Shown: positions 10,306 through 22,000, numbered from the stretch's first letter. The stretch is DNA of 64,000 nucleotides from Fulverythrobacter ferritrahens (GCF_020539485.1 NZ_JACDXU010000001.1:682001-746000), one strand, 5' to 3'. Numbers and translations: made by a program. The notes: generated from the letters alone by a model not told the origin.

Positions 10306-10428
10306 GTCCCTCTCCAGCGGCACTCTCCGTACCGTCTACACCCTTGCGCAGATTGGACAGATCGGCGAGTTATGCAAATGAATAAACGACAGGGCTGCGC
10401 GGCGGCCCGCGTGGGAGAGATGTGGAAT

Positions 10429-11352
10429 ATGGCAAGCATGGCAGACACGCCCGTCCGCACCGATATGGATGAAGACAGCGCCCGGCAGACCCGCGCACTG
10501 ATCCGGTTTGTCGATCCGGGCGATTTCGTCACGCGTCGCTATGTCAGCAGCGGCAAGGAAATGAATACCGGGACTTATTCCGACCATGAGGTCACCCTGC
10601 GGGACGGCATGCCGATCCGCGATCACTTCAAGCTGGATGTCCACGGTTTCATGCTGGGCAAGAACCCCAGCGCCGTGCGGGACTTTCACGACAAGGCGCA
10701 GGTCGATGCATTGTATGAGCGCGAGGTGGAAGAACACATCCGGCAGCTGACCGGCGCGAGCAAGGTTTTCGCGCGTGGATGGATGATCCGCACTTCCGCC
10801 GATCTTTCGCAGCGCGCGCAGGAGAAAGTGGAAGGCTATGCCCATACGGGCGGCATCCAGCCCCCGGCGGGTGAAGCCCATGTCGATCTGAACGAGGCGA
10901 CCGCGCGGCGCATGGCGGAAATGACCTATGCCCAGAAATGTCCGGACGGGCCGGGCTTCAAGCGCTTCCTGATCAGTTCCTACTGGCGTACATTTTCACC
11001 CCCGCCGCAGGACGTGCCGCTGGCCGTATGTGACGGACGCACCAGCTTCGGCGGCGAGGAAAAGTCCAACACCCTGTTCATCGTGGATGATTTCCCGAGC
11101 GAGGAAGAGGCGGTGAAGCCTGTTCCCGGCGAGGAAGGGATGATGGCGGCCAGCATATTTTCCCACAATCCCGATATGCGTTGGTGGTATTTCTCCAACA
11201 TGCAGGCCGACGATGTGCTGTTCTTCAAATTCTACGACAGCGATCATTCCGTCACCTGGCGCAGCCCGCATACCGCCTTCCGGGATTCGAGCTTTGCGGA
11301 TGCGAATATCCGGGAAAGCATCGAATGCCGCAGCGTGGCTTTCTGGGAGTGA
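10429..11352 (+). CDS. CmcJ/NvfI (GA4 desaturase) family Fe(II)/2-oxoglutarate-type oxygenase
   Basis: About 307 residues. The sequence matches the family containing gibberellin GA4 desaturase, the cephamycin protein CmcJ and the fungal endoperoxidase NvfI. Visible hallmarks are HVD at residues 151-153 (two putative iron ligands), SPHTAFRD with His281 as the third ligand, and the terminal RESIECRSVAFWE block where an Arg binds the 2-oxoglutarate carboxylate. Members hydroxylate, desaturate or peroxidise secondary metabolites, and the substrate here is unknown. The start at 10429 is preferred because GGGAGAG stands nine bases upstream; ATGs at 10372 and 10420 are alternatives. It is divergent from the TetR/O-methyltransferase pair, which points to shared regulation. 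Confidence 0.85.
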   Translation: MASMADTPVRTDMDEDSARQTRALIRFVDPGDFVTRRYVSSGKEMNTGTYSDHEVTLRDGMPIRDHFKLDVHGFMLGKNPSAVRDFHDKAQVDALYEREVEEHIRQLTGASKVFARGWMIRTSADLSQRAQEKVEGYAHTGGIQPPAGEAHVDLNEATARRMAEMTYAQKCPDGPGFKRFLISSYWRTFSPPPQDVPLAVCDGRTSFGGEEKSNTLFIVDDFPSEEEAVKPVPGEEGMMAASIFSHNPDMRWWYFSNMQADDVLFFKFYDSDHSVTWRSPHTAFRDSSFADANIRESIECRSVAFWE

Positions 11353-11422
11353 GCGCCACAACCGGCATGAAGGGCTTATACTTCACTTGGCGTTCAGCCG
11401 GGCGCTGGTTATAGGCGAGCTC

Positions 11423-12244
11423 ATGCTGTTGAACCGACGCCCTCTTCGCCTCACTGCCCGGCCGCTCATTCTGGCCGGTGCCGCCATTGCCATCGCGCTT
11501 ACCGGCGGCTGCGCCAGAGGCGGTGGACAGAAGGATACGGCTTATGTCGCGCGCGATGTGGAGACGCTTTACGGCGCCGCCCGCGCCCGGCTCGATCGGG
11601 GCGACGTGAAGATCGCAGCCGCCCTGTTCGACGAAGTGGAGCGCCAGCATCCCTATTCGCCCTGGGCCCGCCGTGCCCAGCTGATGAGCGCCTTCAGCTA
11701 TTATGTCGGGCGCGAATACAACCAGTCGATCCAGTCGGCGCAGCGTTTCCTGTCGATTCACCCCGGCAACAAGGATGCGCCTTACGCCTATTACCTCATC
11801 GCCCTTTGCTATTACGAGCAGATCAGCGATGTGCAGCGCGATCAGGGCATTACTCGCCAGGCGCAGACCGCGCTTGAGGAAGTGAATCGCCGTTTCCCGC
11901 GCACGGAATATGCCGCCGATGCCCGCCTGAAGCTCGATCTGGTGAACGATCACCTTGCCGGCAAGGAAATGGAAATCGGCCGCTTCTACGAGAAAACCGG
12001 CAAATGGCTGGCCGCCCAGCTGCACTTCCAGAATGTCGTGGAAAAATACCAGACTACCAGCCACACGCCCGAGGCGCTCTATCGTCTGACCGAGACCAGC
12101 CTTGCACTGGGCGTTCCGGAAGAGGCCAAGCGCTATTCCGCCGTGCTGGGGGCCAATTATCCCGGTTCCAAATGGTATGACCGGGCCTTCCGCCTGATGG
12201 ATCGCAACGCCCCCTGGACTACGCAGGATCTTGCCGGCAGCTGA
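11423..12244 (+). CDS. bamD: Outer membrane protein assembly factor BamD (lipoprotein)
   Basis: 273 residues. A lipoprotein signal ends at ALTGGC, with Cys30 as the predicted lipidation site. It is followed by tetratricopeptide-like helical repeats (DVETLYGAARARLDRGD, AAALFDEVERQHPYSPWA, QSAQRFLSIHPGNKDAPYA) that are diagnostic of BamD/ComL. The protein is part of the BAM complex on the periplasmic face of the outer membrane, helping BamA insert beta-barrel proteins, and is usually essential. The ATG at 11423 follows AGGCGAG; an upstream extension of the frame overlaps the preceding gene and was rejected. It sits directly upstream of recN, a common alphaproteobacterial arrangement. Confidence 0.96.
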   Translation: MLLNRRPLRLTARPLILAGAAIAIALTGGCARGGGQKDTAYVARDVETLYGAARARLDRGDVKIAAALFDEVERQHPYSPWARRAQLMSAFSYYVGREYNQSIQSAQRFLSIHPGNKDAPYAYYLIALCYYEQISDVQRDQGITRQAQTALEEVNRRFPRTEYAADARLKLDLVNDHLAGKEMEIGRFYEKTGKWLAAQLHFQNVVEKYQTTSHTPEALYRLTETSLALGVPEEAKRYSAVLGANYPGSKWYDRAFRLMDRNAPWTTQDLAGS

Positions 12245-12326
12245 TCGGATCATTTCCGAGCTGTTTGTAAATCCTCTTGAAAGCGGTGACGCGGGCTTCT
12301 CCTTTCGCTAGAACGTAAGGCGAACC

Positions 12327-13999
12327 ATGCTCACCGCGCTCAACATACGCAACATCGTCCTGATAGAAGGGCTGGAGCTTGCCTTCGGCCCCGGCCTTGG
12401 CGTGCTTACGGGCGAGACGGGGGCGGGCAAGTCGATCCTGCTCGATGCGCTTGGGCTGGTGCTGGGCAATCGCGCCGAATCCTCGCTCGTCCGCGCGGGA
12501 GAGGATAGCGCCAGCGTGGTCGCTACCTTCGAGTTCGGCCAGATTCCTCCTGCGATTGCAGGAGCCCTTGCCGAAGCGGAAGTGGAGGTGGAACCGGGCG
12601 AGCCGTTGATTCTGCGGCGTAGCCTGAAGGCCGATGGCGGATCGAGGGCGCATATCAACGATCAGCCAGTGGGCGTTGCGCTGCTGCGCGAGATTGCGCC
12701 AGCTCTGGTGGAAATCCACGGCCAGCATGATGATCGTGGTCTGGTGAACCCGCGCGGCCACCGCACGCTGCTGGATCGCTTCGCGCGTGCGGATGCGGCG
12801 GGCGTGGCGGATGCCTGGCAGCATTGGCGCGCCGCCGAGGAAAAGCTGGCCGAAGCACGGGAAACCATCGAGCAGGCCCGCGCCGAACAGGATTTGCTGC
12901 TCGCCCATCTGGAGGAACTGGCCGCTTTGCAACCGGTGGAGGGCGAGGAAGAACGCCTGGCCGAGGCACGCAGCACCATGCAGAAGGGCGAGAAGCTGGC
13001 TGGCGATCTGGAAGAACTGCGCCATGTGTGGGACGGTTCGGACAGTGCGCTTGCCTCGCTGCGTTCTGCCGCCCGGCGGCTTGACCGGATCGCACAGGAA
13101 CACCCTCTGCTGGCGGAGGCTCTGGCCGCGCTGGACCGCGCCGTGATCGAGGCGGGGGAGGCCGAGGAGAAGATCGAGGCTGCCGCAGAGGCGCTGATAT
13201 TCGATCCTGCCGAGCTTGACCGGATCGAGACGCGCCTGTTCGACCTGCGCGGCCTTGCCCGCAAGCACCGCTGCGAGGTGGACGATCTGCCTGAAAAGAT
13301 GCGCTCCTTCCGCGCGGCGCTCGACGCGATCGAGGCGGGGGACGAGGCCATTGCCGGGCTTGAGGCCGCCGCGCGCGAAGCTGCCGAACTATATCGCCAG
13401 CGCGCCGCCGCCTTGCATGACCTGCGCGCATCCGCCGCTGTGCAGCTGGACGAGGCAGTGGCGCGGGAACTCGCTCCGCTCAAGCTTGATGCTGCGAAGT
13501 TCCGCACGGCGGTAACCCAATTGCCGGAAGATCGCTGGGGGCCCTCCGGCATGGATAATGTGGAATTCCTGATTTCCACCAATCCCGGCGCTGACTTCGC
13601 GCCGCTCGCCAAGATCGCCTCGGGCGGCGAATTGTCGCGCTTCATCCTCGCGCTGAAGGTCGCGCTGGCGGAGCAGGGCGGGGCGGCGACCGTTATCTTC
13701 GACGAGATCGACCGGGGTGTGGGCGGCGCGGTGGCCAGCGCCATTGGCGAACGCCTGGCCCGGCTTGCCAATGGCGAGAGCGGCGGGCAATTGCTGGCCG
13801 TCACCCACAGCCCCCAAGTCGCCGCGCGCGGGGGCATGCACTACAAGATCGCCAAATCCTCCGAAGGCACGGTAACTCGCACCGGCGTGGTTCTGCTCGA
13901 TGCCGCCGGCCGTCAGGAGGAAATCGCCCGCATGCTGTCGGGCGCGGAAATCACCAGCGAAGCGAGAGCCCAGGCGGATCGGTTGCTGGAGGGGGTGTG

Positions 14000-14000
<1 letters not shown>
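12327..14000 (+). CDS. recN: DNA repair protein RecN
   Basis: 557 residues. SMC-like ATPase used in double-strand break repair. The Walker A motif GETGAGKSIL lies near residue 30, a long charged coiled-coil region runs through the middle, the ABC signature SGGELSRF is near residue 430, and the Walker B FDEIDRGVGG and LAVTHSPQVAA follow. The length and order fit RecN well. Its stop codon overlaps the start of the next gene by one base (TGATG), so the small membrane protein and then ligA are likely translated from the same message. Confidence 0.98.
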
Positions 14001-16392
<2,392 letters not shown>

Positions 16393-16401
16393 AAGACAAG
16401 T

Positions 16402-16484
16402 TCGTCATGGCGAGCATAGCGAAGCAAGCGGCCGGGCGCGTTGCGCTGTGGATTGCTTCGCCGCTACGCTCCTCGCAATGACGA
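16402..16484. repeat. Dispersed inverted repeat (REP-like hairpin)
   Basis: Near-palindromic intergenic element with 12-base outer arms TCGTCATGGCGA at 16402 and TCGCAATGACGA at 16473-16484, one mismatch. A related element with the same outer arm lies at 36765-36866. It separates ligA from the MFS gene and may form an mRNA-stabilising or terminating hairpin. Confidence 0.7.
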
Positions 16485-16505
16485 GAGAGGGGGAGGGGGA
16501 TTAGC

Positions 16506-17873
16506 ATGGCGGGAAGGGTGCTGGCGGATGATCCCGCCTTCGAGGCGGCGACGTATCGCAAGGTCGCCATGCGGCTCGTGCCCTTGCTGTTCCTCGGCTA
16601 TTTTGTGGCCATTCTAGACCGGGTGAATGTCGGCTTCGCCAAGCTCCAGATGGCGAGCGATCTGGAGCTTGGCGATGCGGTCTATGGCTTTGGTGCCGGG
16701 ATTTTCTTCATCGGCTATTTCTTCTTCGAATTGCCGTCCAACCTGATCCTCGCCCGCGTGGGCGCGCGGCGCTGGATCGCGCGGATCATGATTACCTGGG
16801 GCGCGATCTCCGCCGGATTCATGTTCCTCGGCCATTTGCGCTGGGGGCCGCTGGCGGGGGCATTTGGGCTGAGCGATGCGGAGTTCAGCTTCTATCTGTT
16901 GCGCTTCATACTCGGGCTGGCGGAGGCGGGGTTCTTCCCCGGCGTGATCCTCTATCTCACTTTCTGGTTCCCGGCCGCCCGCCGGGCCCATGTGGTGGCA
17001 CTGTTCCTTGTGGCCATTCCGCTGGCGAGCGCGCTGGGCGCGCCGGTGTCGGGCGCGATTCTGCAATTTTTCGATGGCACTTCCGGGATGCGGGGCTGGC
17101 AATGGCTGTTTCTGCTGGAAGGCATTCCTTCGGTGCTGGTCGGGCTGATCGTGCTGGCCCGCCTGCCTGACCGGCCCGCCGATGCCCGCTGGCTGAGTGG
17201 GCAGGAACGCGCATTGGTAGAAGGGCGCCTTGCGGAAGACGAGGCGCGCAAGGCCGATCACGGCCAGCGCCACGCCCTGCGCGAAGTCTTCACCGACTGG
17301 CGCATCTGGGCGCTGGCGCTGGCGGATTTCCTGCGCGCGATCATCAATAATGCGCTCAATTTCTGGATGCCCACGCTGGTGCAGGAAATCGGGATCGACA
17401 AAGGCGATTATTTCCGCGTGGGCTTGGTTACGGCGATCCCCTGGAGCCTCGCTGCAATCGCGATGGTGCTGTGCGCGCGCCATTCGGATCGCACGGGGGA
17501 GCGGCGCTGGCACGCCACCGGGGCGCTGCTCGTCTCCATGGTGGGGCTGCTGATGCTCGCCTTCGCGCAAGGGGCGCCGCTTGTGACGGTAACGGCGCTG
17601 ACCATGATCGCGGCAGGTGCAATGGCGTGGCTGGCTGTGTTCTGGACTTTGCCGACCGCCTTTCTCTCAGGCGCAGCGGCCGCCGGGGGCATCGCGTGGA
17701 TCAACGCTCTCTCGCAGCTTGGCGGTTATGTCGGGCCGGATATGCTGGGCCGCATTCGTGAGAGCAACAACGGCAATGGTGCGGATGCATTCCTGCTGAT
17801 GGCACTCGCCGCGCTGGTGGCTGCATGGCTGACATGGCTGCTGGCAGGCGCGCGGAAGAAGCAGACGGTCTGA
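16506..17873 (+). CDS. MFS transporter, anion:cation symporter (phthalate/tartrate permease-like) family
   Basis: 455 residues with about twelve hydrophobic segments split into two halves around a cytoplasmic loop near residues 215-255. The opening TYRKVAMRLVPLLFLGYFVAILDRVNVGFAK is characteristic of the ACS subfamily of MFS permeases, which import organic anions such as phthalate, tartrate, glucarate or vitamins by cation symport. GARRWIARIMITWG after the second helix fits the MFS loop signature. A purine-rich GAGGGGGA stretch precedes the ATG. The substrate is unknown. The neighbouring VOC-family gene could act on an imported compound, which is speculation. Confidence 0.88.
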   Translation: MAGRVLADDPAFEAATYRKVAMRLVPLLFLGYFVAILDRVNVGFAKLQMASDLELGDAVYGFGAGIFFIGYFFFELPSNLILARVGARRWIARIMITWGAISAGFMFLGHLRWGPLAGAFGLSDAEFSFYLLRFILGLAEAGFFPGVILYLTFWFPAARRAHVVALFLVAIPLASALGAPVSGAILQFFDGTSGMRGWQWLFLLEGIPSVLVGLIVLARLPDRPADARWLSGQERALVEGRLAEDEARKADHGQRHALREVFTDWRIWALALADFLRAIINNALNFWMPTLVQEIGIDKGDYFRVGLVTAIPWSLAAIAMVLCARHSDRTGERRWHATGALLVSMVGLLMLAFAQGAPLVTVTALTMIAAGAMAWLAVFWTLPTAFLSGAAAAGGIAWINALSQLGGYVGPDMLGRIRESNNGNGADAFLLMALAALVAAWLTWLLAGARKKQTV

Positions 17874-17948
17874 GCCTTCTCTGCGGCAGGAACGCGAAAC
17901 CAATCGGCGCCGATCTCGTTCAAACAGCACGGCTGAAGGAGACCGATA

Positions 17949-18386
17949 ATGGAACTGCATCGCGGGCGGTTGATCGACCATATCCAGCTGGTGGTTGCCG
18001 ATCTTGAGGCAAGCCGCCGTTTCTATGAAGCCATTTTCAAGGTGATGAAGGTGCCGGTGGAAAGCAATTCGCCGGATCATTTCTGGGCCGATGAATTATT
18101 CGTCTCCAAGCCCGATGGCCCGGAAGCGGAAGGCGTGCTGACCGGGCGCCACCACCTCGCATTCCAGGCTGCGGATCGCCAGATGGTGGACGATTTTTAC
18201 GCCGCCGGGATTGCCGCAGGGGGTAAGGATAATGGCGCCCCCGGAGAACGGGCCAGATACCATCCCGGCTATTACGCGGCCTTCCTGATCGATCCCGACG
18301 GCAACAATATCGAGGCTGTCTATCATGGCGAGGCACGCCGCAGCGCGCCGTCCGTCCGGCTGACCTTCGAGATGCCAGCTATATAA
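17949..18386 (+). CDS. VOC family protein (glyoxalase/dioxygenase fold)
   Basis: 145 residues forming a vicinal-oxygen-chelate fold. The first module starts at IDHIQLVVADLEASRRFYEAIF and the second ends at YYAAFLIDPDGNNIEAVYHGE, where the final Glu is the usual metal ligand; His11 and the HHLAF histidines are the other candidates. Families with this fold include glyoxalases, fosfomycin-resistance enzymes and extradiol dioxygenases, and the sequence alone does not choose between them. It lies 75 bp behind the MFS permease on the same strand. Confidence 0.85.
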   Translation: MELHRGRLIDHIQLVVADLEASRRFYEAIFKVMKVPVESNSPDHFWADELFVSKPDGPEAEGVLTGRHHLAFQAADRQMVDDFYAAGIAAGGKDNGAPGERARYHPGYYAAFLIDPDGNNIEAVYHGEARRSAPSVRLTFEMPAI

Positions 18387-18410
18387 AGGCAGGCGCGCCG
18401 GTAATCCTTC

Positions 18411-19367
18411 TTACCAGCGGCGAGACCAATCGGGCATCCTGCCCGGCCGTGCGGCCCGGACATTCACCCCGGCGCGTTTCCTCAGCCACAGGATCGACCA
18501 ATCGCCATTCACCATGCGTGCGGCAAGCCGGAAGCCGGCCAGGCGACAGGCGCGGCGCACGGCACCTTCCTGCGTGGTGAGCAGCCCGGCCAGCAGCATA
18601 TGCCCGCCCGGAACCACCGCACGGGCAAAATCGGGTGCCAGTTCAACCAGCGGCCCGGCGAGAATATTGGCGATCAGCAAATCATAGGGCCCGCGCGCGG
18701 CCAGCAGCGGATCGGCCATGCCATCGGCAATCACCATCGTCAGCTCGCCCCGGCGTGCGCCCATGGAAATCTGGTTCAGCTCGCAATTGTCTTCCACCAC
18801 GCCCGCGCAGACCGGATCGATGTCGCTGGCGGTAGCAAGGGCGCGCGGCCACAGCTCCAGCCCGGCAAAGGCGAGCAGCCCGGTGCCGGTGCCGATATCG
18901 GCCAGATTGCGCACTTCCACTCCGCGCGCCTTCATCGCGGTGAGCATGGCGAGGCATCCGGCGGTGGTCGCATGCTGGCCGGTGCCGAAGGCCTGACTGG
19001 CGGGGACGATGAAATCGGTGACGCCCGGCTCCGTGCTGGCCGGAAACTCCGGCGTGCGCACGTGGAAGCGGCCAGCCCGGATCGGCTCGACCCCTTCCTG
19101 GCTCAGGGCGACCCAGTCGGCATCCGGCAGCTTTTCTACGGTCAGTTCCGGCGCGCCTTCAGCGAACAGGGCCTTTACCGCAGCCTTGTCGGTGGCGGTG
19201 GGCTTGTGGGGATACCAGGCCTCCAGCACCCAATCGTCGGGCTTGTCTTCCGCGATCTCGCAGCCGGACAGGACAACCTCGGGATTCCAGTCCCACGCAT
19301 CCTCATGCGCTACAAGCGCGGCCTGCACGGCTTCCTTGGGGGCGAAGGCACTGATCTTCCAATTCAT
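18411..19367 (-). CDS. prmA: Ribosomal protein L11 methyltransferase PrmA
   Basis: 318 residues. Trimethylates ribosomal protein L11. Family marks are FIVPASQAFGTGQHATT in the middle (the AFGTG-H-TT motif), the SAM motif LADIGTGTGLLAFAGLELW and the NPPY-like LIANILAGPL. The N-terminal third is a substrate-recognition domain. The last 20 or so residues are an unusual basic tail (VNVRAARPGRMPDWSRRW). Its ATG overlaps the stop of the metallo-beta-lactamase gene (ATGA), so it is the third gene of a minus-strand SDR/lactamase/prmA unit. Confidence 0.95.
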   Translation of the reverse strand: MNWKISAFAPKEAVQAALVAHEDAWDWNPEVVLSGCEIAEDKPDDWVLEAWYPHKPTATDKAAVKALFAEGAPELTVEKLPDADWVALSQEGVEPIRAGRFHVRTPEFPASTEPGVTDFIVPASQAFGTGQHATTAGCLAMLTAMKARGVEVRNLADIGTGTGLLAFAGLELWPRALATASDIDPVCAGVVEDNCELNQISMGARRGELTMVIADGMADPLLAARGPYDLLIANILAGPLVELAPDFARAVVPGGHMLLAGLLTTQEGAVRRACRLAGFRLAARMVNGDWSILWLRKRAGVNVRAARPGRMPDWSRRW

Positions 19368-20281
19368 TCCGGTTTGTTCTTTTCGCTTTCAAGCCTTTTG
19401 GCGAACCTCGCCCGGGCGTCCGGCGCATAGGAGCGGCAGGTGGCCTTGTCTTCCATCTTCCCGCTCGCAAGGCGTTCGCGCATCGCGCTGGCAGAAGGAT
19501 GAGGGGTAATCAAGATGTCACAGGGCAGGGCGGCGATTGCGTCCAGCCCGCGCCAGACATTGGCGACATAATCCGGATGATCGGTGAAGCGGTAGTCGTC
19601 GGCGGAAATGGTGGTCGCGCTGTCGGCATAAGCGATGGTCTTGCAGGCAGTGCCCTCGCAGGATTGCCACGTCCAGCTGGAAGAGCCTGGCGAATGGGCG
19701 GGCGTGGCGTGGACTGTCAGCACATTGGCGCCCAGTTTCACAGTATCGCCATCGTTCAGGACCCGGTCGACGCGGATCTTGGGGAATTCGGCATCGCCCT
19801 GCGGATCGATGGGGTTGTGGTGCCCGCTCTCGAAGGCATCCTTCGCGCTGGCAAGGGCCGCCACCCTGGCGCCGGTGAGTTGCTGCATTTCGGCCACGCC
19901 GCCCACATGGTCCCAATGTTCGTGGCTGGAGACGATCCATTTCACATCGGAAAGCTGGAAGCCCAGGCGGCGGATATTCTCCGCCACCAGCTTTGCGGCT
20001 TCCTGCGTGCCGACATCCACCAGCACCAGCCCTTCTGGATCGATCACCAGCAGCGAGTTAAGGCCGCAGGTGCCTACGCCATAAGTGTTGCCGTAAATGT
20101 GGAAGGGCGGGGCGGGATCGTTCCATTCCTCCTTGCCTTCGCATTGGTCGAGAAAAGCGGAAACCGGGGCATCCGCCACTTTAACTGCGGCAAGTGGCCG
20201 GGCGTCGGGCGCCTGGGCATCGGCGGGCAGAGCGCAAGCCGCGGTAAGCGCCAGCACGGCGGTGGGAAGAGCGATCTTCAT
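19364..20281 (-). CDS. Subclass B3 metallo-beta-lactamase (MBL fold)
   Basis: 305 residues with a signal peptide (about 1-24, ending ADAQA), hence periplasmic or secreted. B3 features are visible: the GNTYGVGTCGLNSLLV strand, the zinc motif HEHWDH at 120-125 (His120, His122, Asp124, His125), His196 in ATPAHSPG, an ADSATT segment with Ser221 and the last ligand His261 in TPHPS. All six zinc ligands expected for a di-zinc B3 enzyme are therefore present. Family members hydrolyse penicillins, cephalosporins and carbapenems, although some relatives are lactonases or have weak activity. It lies 26 bp downstream of an SDR gene and overlaps prmA by four bases, so it appears to be a chromosomal resident. 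No BlaI-type operator was seen next to it. Confidence 0.88.
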   Translation of the reverse strand: MKIALPTAVLALTAACALPADAQAPDARPLAAVKVADAPVSAFLDQCEGKEEWNDPAPPFHIYGNTYGVGTCGLNSLLVIDPEGLVLVDVGTQEAAKLVAENIRRLGFQLSDVKWIVSSHEHWDHVGGVAEMQQLTGARVAALASAKDAFESGHHNPIDPQGDAEFPKIRVDRVLNDGDTVKLGANVLTVHATPAHSPGSSSWTWQSCEGTACKTIAYADSATTISADDYRFTDHPDYVANVWRGLDAIAALPCDILITPHPSASAMRERLASGKMEDKATCRSYAPDARARFAKRLESEKNKPE

Positions 20282-20307
20282 GGAATGGTCAACCTGCCTT
20301 GATGATG

Positions 20308-21036
20308 TCAGCGGACGTAGCTTGCGCCATTGGCGTCGATCACGGCGCCCGTCATGCTTGGCGGGGCGTCCAGTGCACAGAATGCGGCGATTGCCGCGAT
20401 CTCTTCCGGCTCGGCCACGCGGCCCAGCGGAATATCCGCCAACAGGCCCGGGCCTCCCCGGGTCGAGAGATAATCTCCGGCCATGGCCGTATCGGTGAAA
20501 CCCGGCGCGATGGCGAAGCTCAATATGCCTTGCGCGGCATAGGCGCGGGCGATGGTCTTATGCAGGGCCAGCATCCCGCCCTTGGAGGCGGCATAGTGCC
20601 AGTGATCGGGCGAGTCGCCGCGATGTCCCGCGCGGCTGGCGATATGGACGAGTCGCCCCTGCGTTTCGTCATCCTGCCCCCGTTCCAGCCAGTGCTTCAC
20701 GGCATAGCGGGAAAGCTGGGCAGCGGCGGTGAGATTGATCCGCAGCGTATCTTCCCAGCGGTCCAGCCATTCTATGTCTGACAGGTCGATTGGGGCAGGC
20801 TCGAAAATGCCGGCATTGTTGACCAGCACGTCGATCCGCCCTCCGGCGCGGGCCAGCGCGTCTTCCCACAGGTTTTGCGGGCCCAGCGGATCGGCCAGAT
20901 CCGCGGGAATCGTGTCATCCATGTAATCCCGGCTGGCATGGCACAATACCCGGGCGCCCCGCGCCTGCAGGAGTTCCACTATCGCGGCGCCGATGCCGCG
21001 GCTGGAGCCGGTGACGAGGATGACGGGTTCGCTCAT
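20308..21036 (-). CDS. SDR family NAD(P)-dependent oxidoreductase
   Basis: 242 residues. Classical short-chain dehydrogenase: TGSSRGIG near residue 10 (cofactor binding), LVNNAG near 73, catalytic Ser in HIASRAG, YAASK with Tyr and Lys, and a terminal IDANGASYVR. The substrate is unknown; 3-oxoacyl-ACP reductase-like enzymes share this look. First gene of a probable three-gene minus-strand operon with the B3 lactamase and prmA. The divergent neighbour is sdhC, with a 183-bp spacer in which both promoters must lie. Confidence 0.92.
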   Translation of the reverse strand: MSEPVILVTGSSRGIGAAIVELLQARGARVLCHASRDYMDDTIPADLADPLGPQNLWEDALARAGGRIDVLVNNAGIFEPAPIDLSDIEWLDRWEDTLRINLTAAAQLSRYAVKHWLERGQDDETQGRLVHIASRAGHRGDSPDHWHYAASKGGMLALHKTIARAYAAQGILSFAIAPGFTDTAMAGDYLSTRGGPGLLADIPLGRVAEPEEIAAIAAFCALDAPPSMTGAVIDANGASYVR

Positions 21037-21219
21037 GCCTTCTCCTTACCGGGGGACAATGCCGCCGCCGCCGGGCAGAGTCGAGGCATGGATTTCATCG
21101 CGGTTTCTGTGGCTCTGCCGCTTGCCACGGCGGGCACAATCGCTAAGGGGATGCGCAGGCTTTGCGCCGTTCGCGGCGCGGCCCATCAGTGTCGCTGACT
21201 TACCGCATCAGGAAGATAC

Positions 21220-21600
21220 ATGGCCGAACGTCCGCTCTCGCCGCATCTCGGTGTCTATAAATGGGGCCCGCATATGCTGGTCTCGATCCTCCACCGCGTG
21301 ACGGGCGATGGCTTCGCCATAGTCGGCCTTGGCGTGCTGCTCTGGTGGCTCGGCGCCCTGGCCAGCGGGCCGGAAGCCTATGCGACCTTCGCCGAGCTTG
21401 CGACCTCGCCGGTGGGGTATGTCGTGCTGGTGGGCATCAGCTGGGCCTTCTTCAATCACCTCAGTTCCGGCATCCGTCATTTCGTGATGGATATCGGCGC
21501 GGGTTACGAGCTTGAAGGGAACCGCGCGGGTTCGCTGCTTTCGCTCGCCTCGGGTGTGATTCTCACTGCTGCCTTCTGGGCGGCCATCGTGCTTCTCTAA
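21220..21600 (+). CDS. sdhC: Succinate dehydrogenase cytochrome b556 subunit SdhC
   Basis: 126 residues with three membrane helices. The RPLSPHLGVYKWGPHMLVSILHRVTG opening and the HLSSGIRHFVMD segment (haem-ligand His and quinone site residues) are the SdhC signatures. Membrane anchor of complex II that, with SdhD, binds haem b and reduces ubiquinone. First gene of sdhCDA; SdhD follows after 13 bp. Confidence 0.97.
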   Translation: MAERPLSPHLGVYKWGPHMLVSILHRVTGDGFAIVGLGVLLWWLGALASGPEAYATFAELATSPVGYVVLVGISWAFFNHLSSGIRHFVMDIGAGYELEGNRAGSLLSLASGVILTAAFWAAIVLL

Positions 21601-21613
21601 GGGAAAGCGGATC

Positions 21614-22000
21614 ATGGGTAACGGAACTTCGATCGGGCGGGTACGGGGCCTCGGCTCCTCGCATGAAGGCGCGCATCACTGGCTTGCCCAGCGCTATACC
21701 GCGATCGGCAATCTTTTCCTCGGCGTCTGGCTGGTCACCTCGATCGTACTGCTGCCGGATCTGGAAATGGGCACGGTGGCAAGCTGGCTGTCCAAGCCGC
21801 TGCCCGGCACTGCCATGATCCTGCTGGTGGTCAGCACCTTCTATCACGCGCGGCTGGGGCTGCAGGTCGTGATAGAGGATTACGTGCATGACGATGGCAA
21901 CAAGTTCGCCGCTCTTGCTGCGCTGAACCTTGCCGCCATTGCCGGCAGTGTGTTCGCGATTTTCTGCATCCTCAAGGTAGCGCTGGGAGGTGCCGCCTGA
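21614..22000 (+). CDS. sdhD: Succinate dehydrogenase hydrophobic membrane anchor SdhD
   Basis: 128 residues with three membrane helices. The sequence [22 protein letters not shown] followed by [18 protein letters not shown] is typical of alphaproteobacterial SdhD, with the HARLGLQ segment supplying haem and quinone site residues. A purine-rich AAGGGAAAGCGGA precedes the ATG. The stop overlaps the sdhA start by one base (TGATG). Confidence 0.96.
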   Translation: MGNGTSIGRVRGLGSSHEGAHHWLAQRYTAIGNLFLGVWLVTSIVLLPDLEMGTVASWLSKPLPGTAMILLVVSTFYHARLGLQVVIEDYVHDDGNKFAALAALNLAAIAGSVFAIFCILKVALGGAA

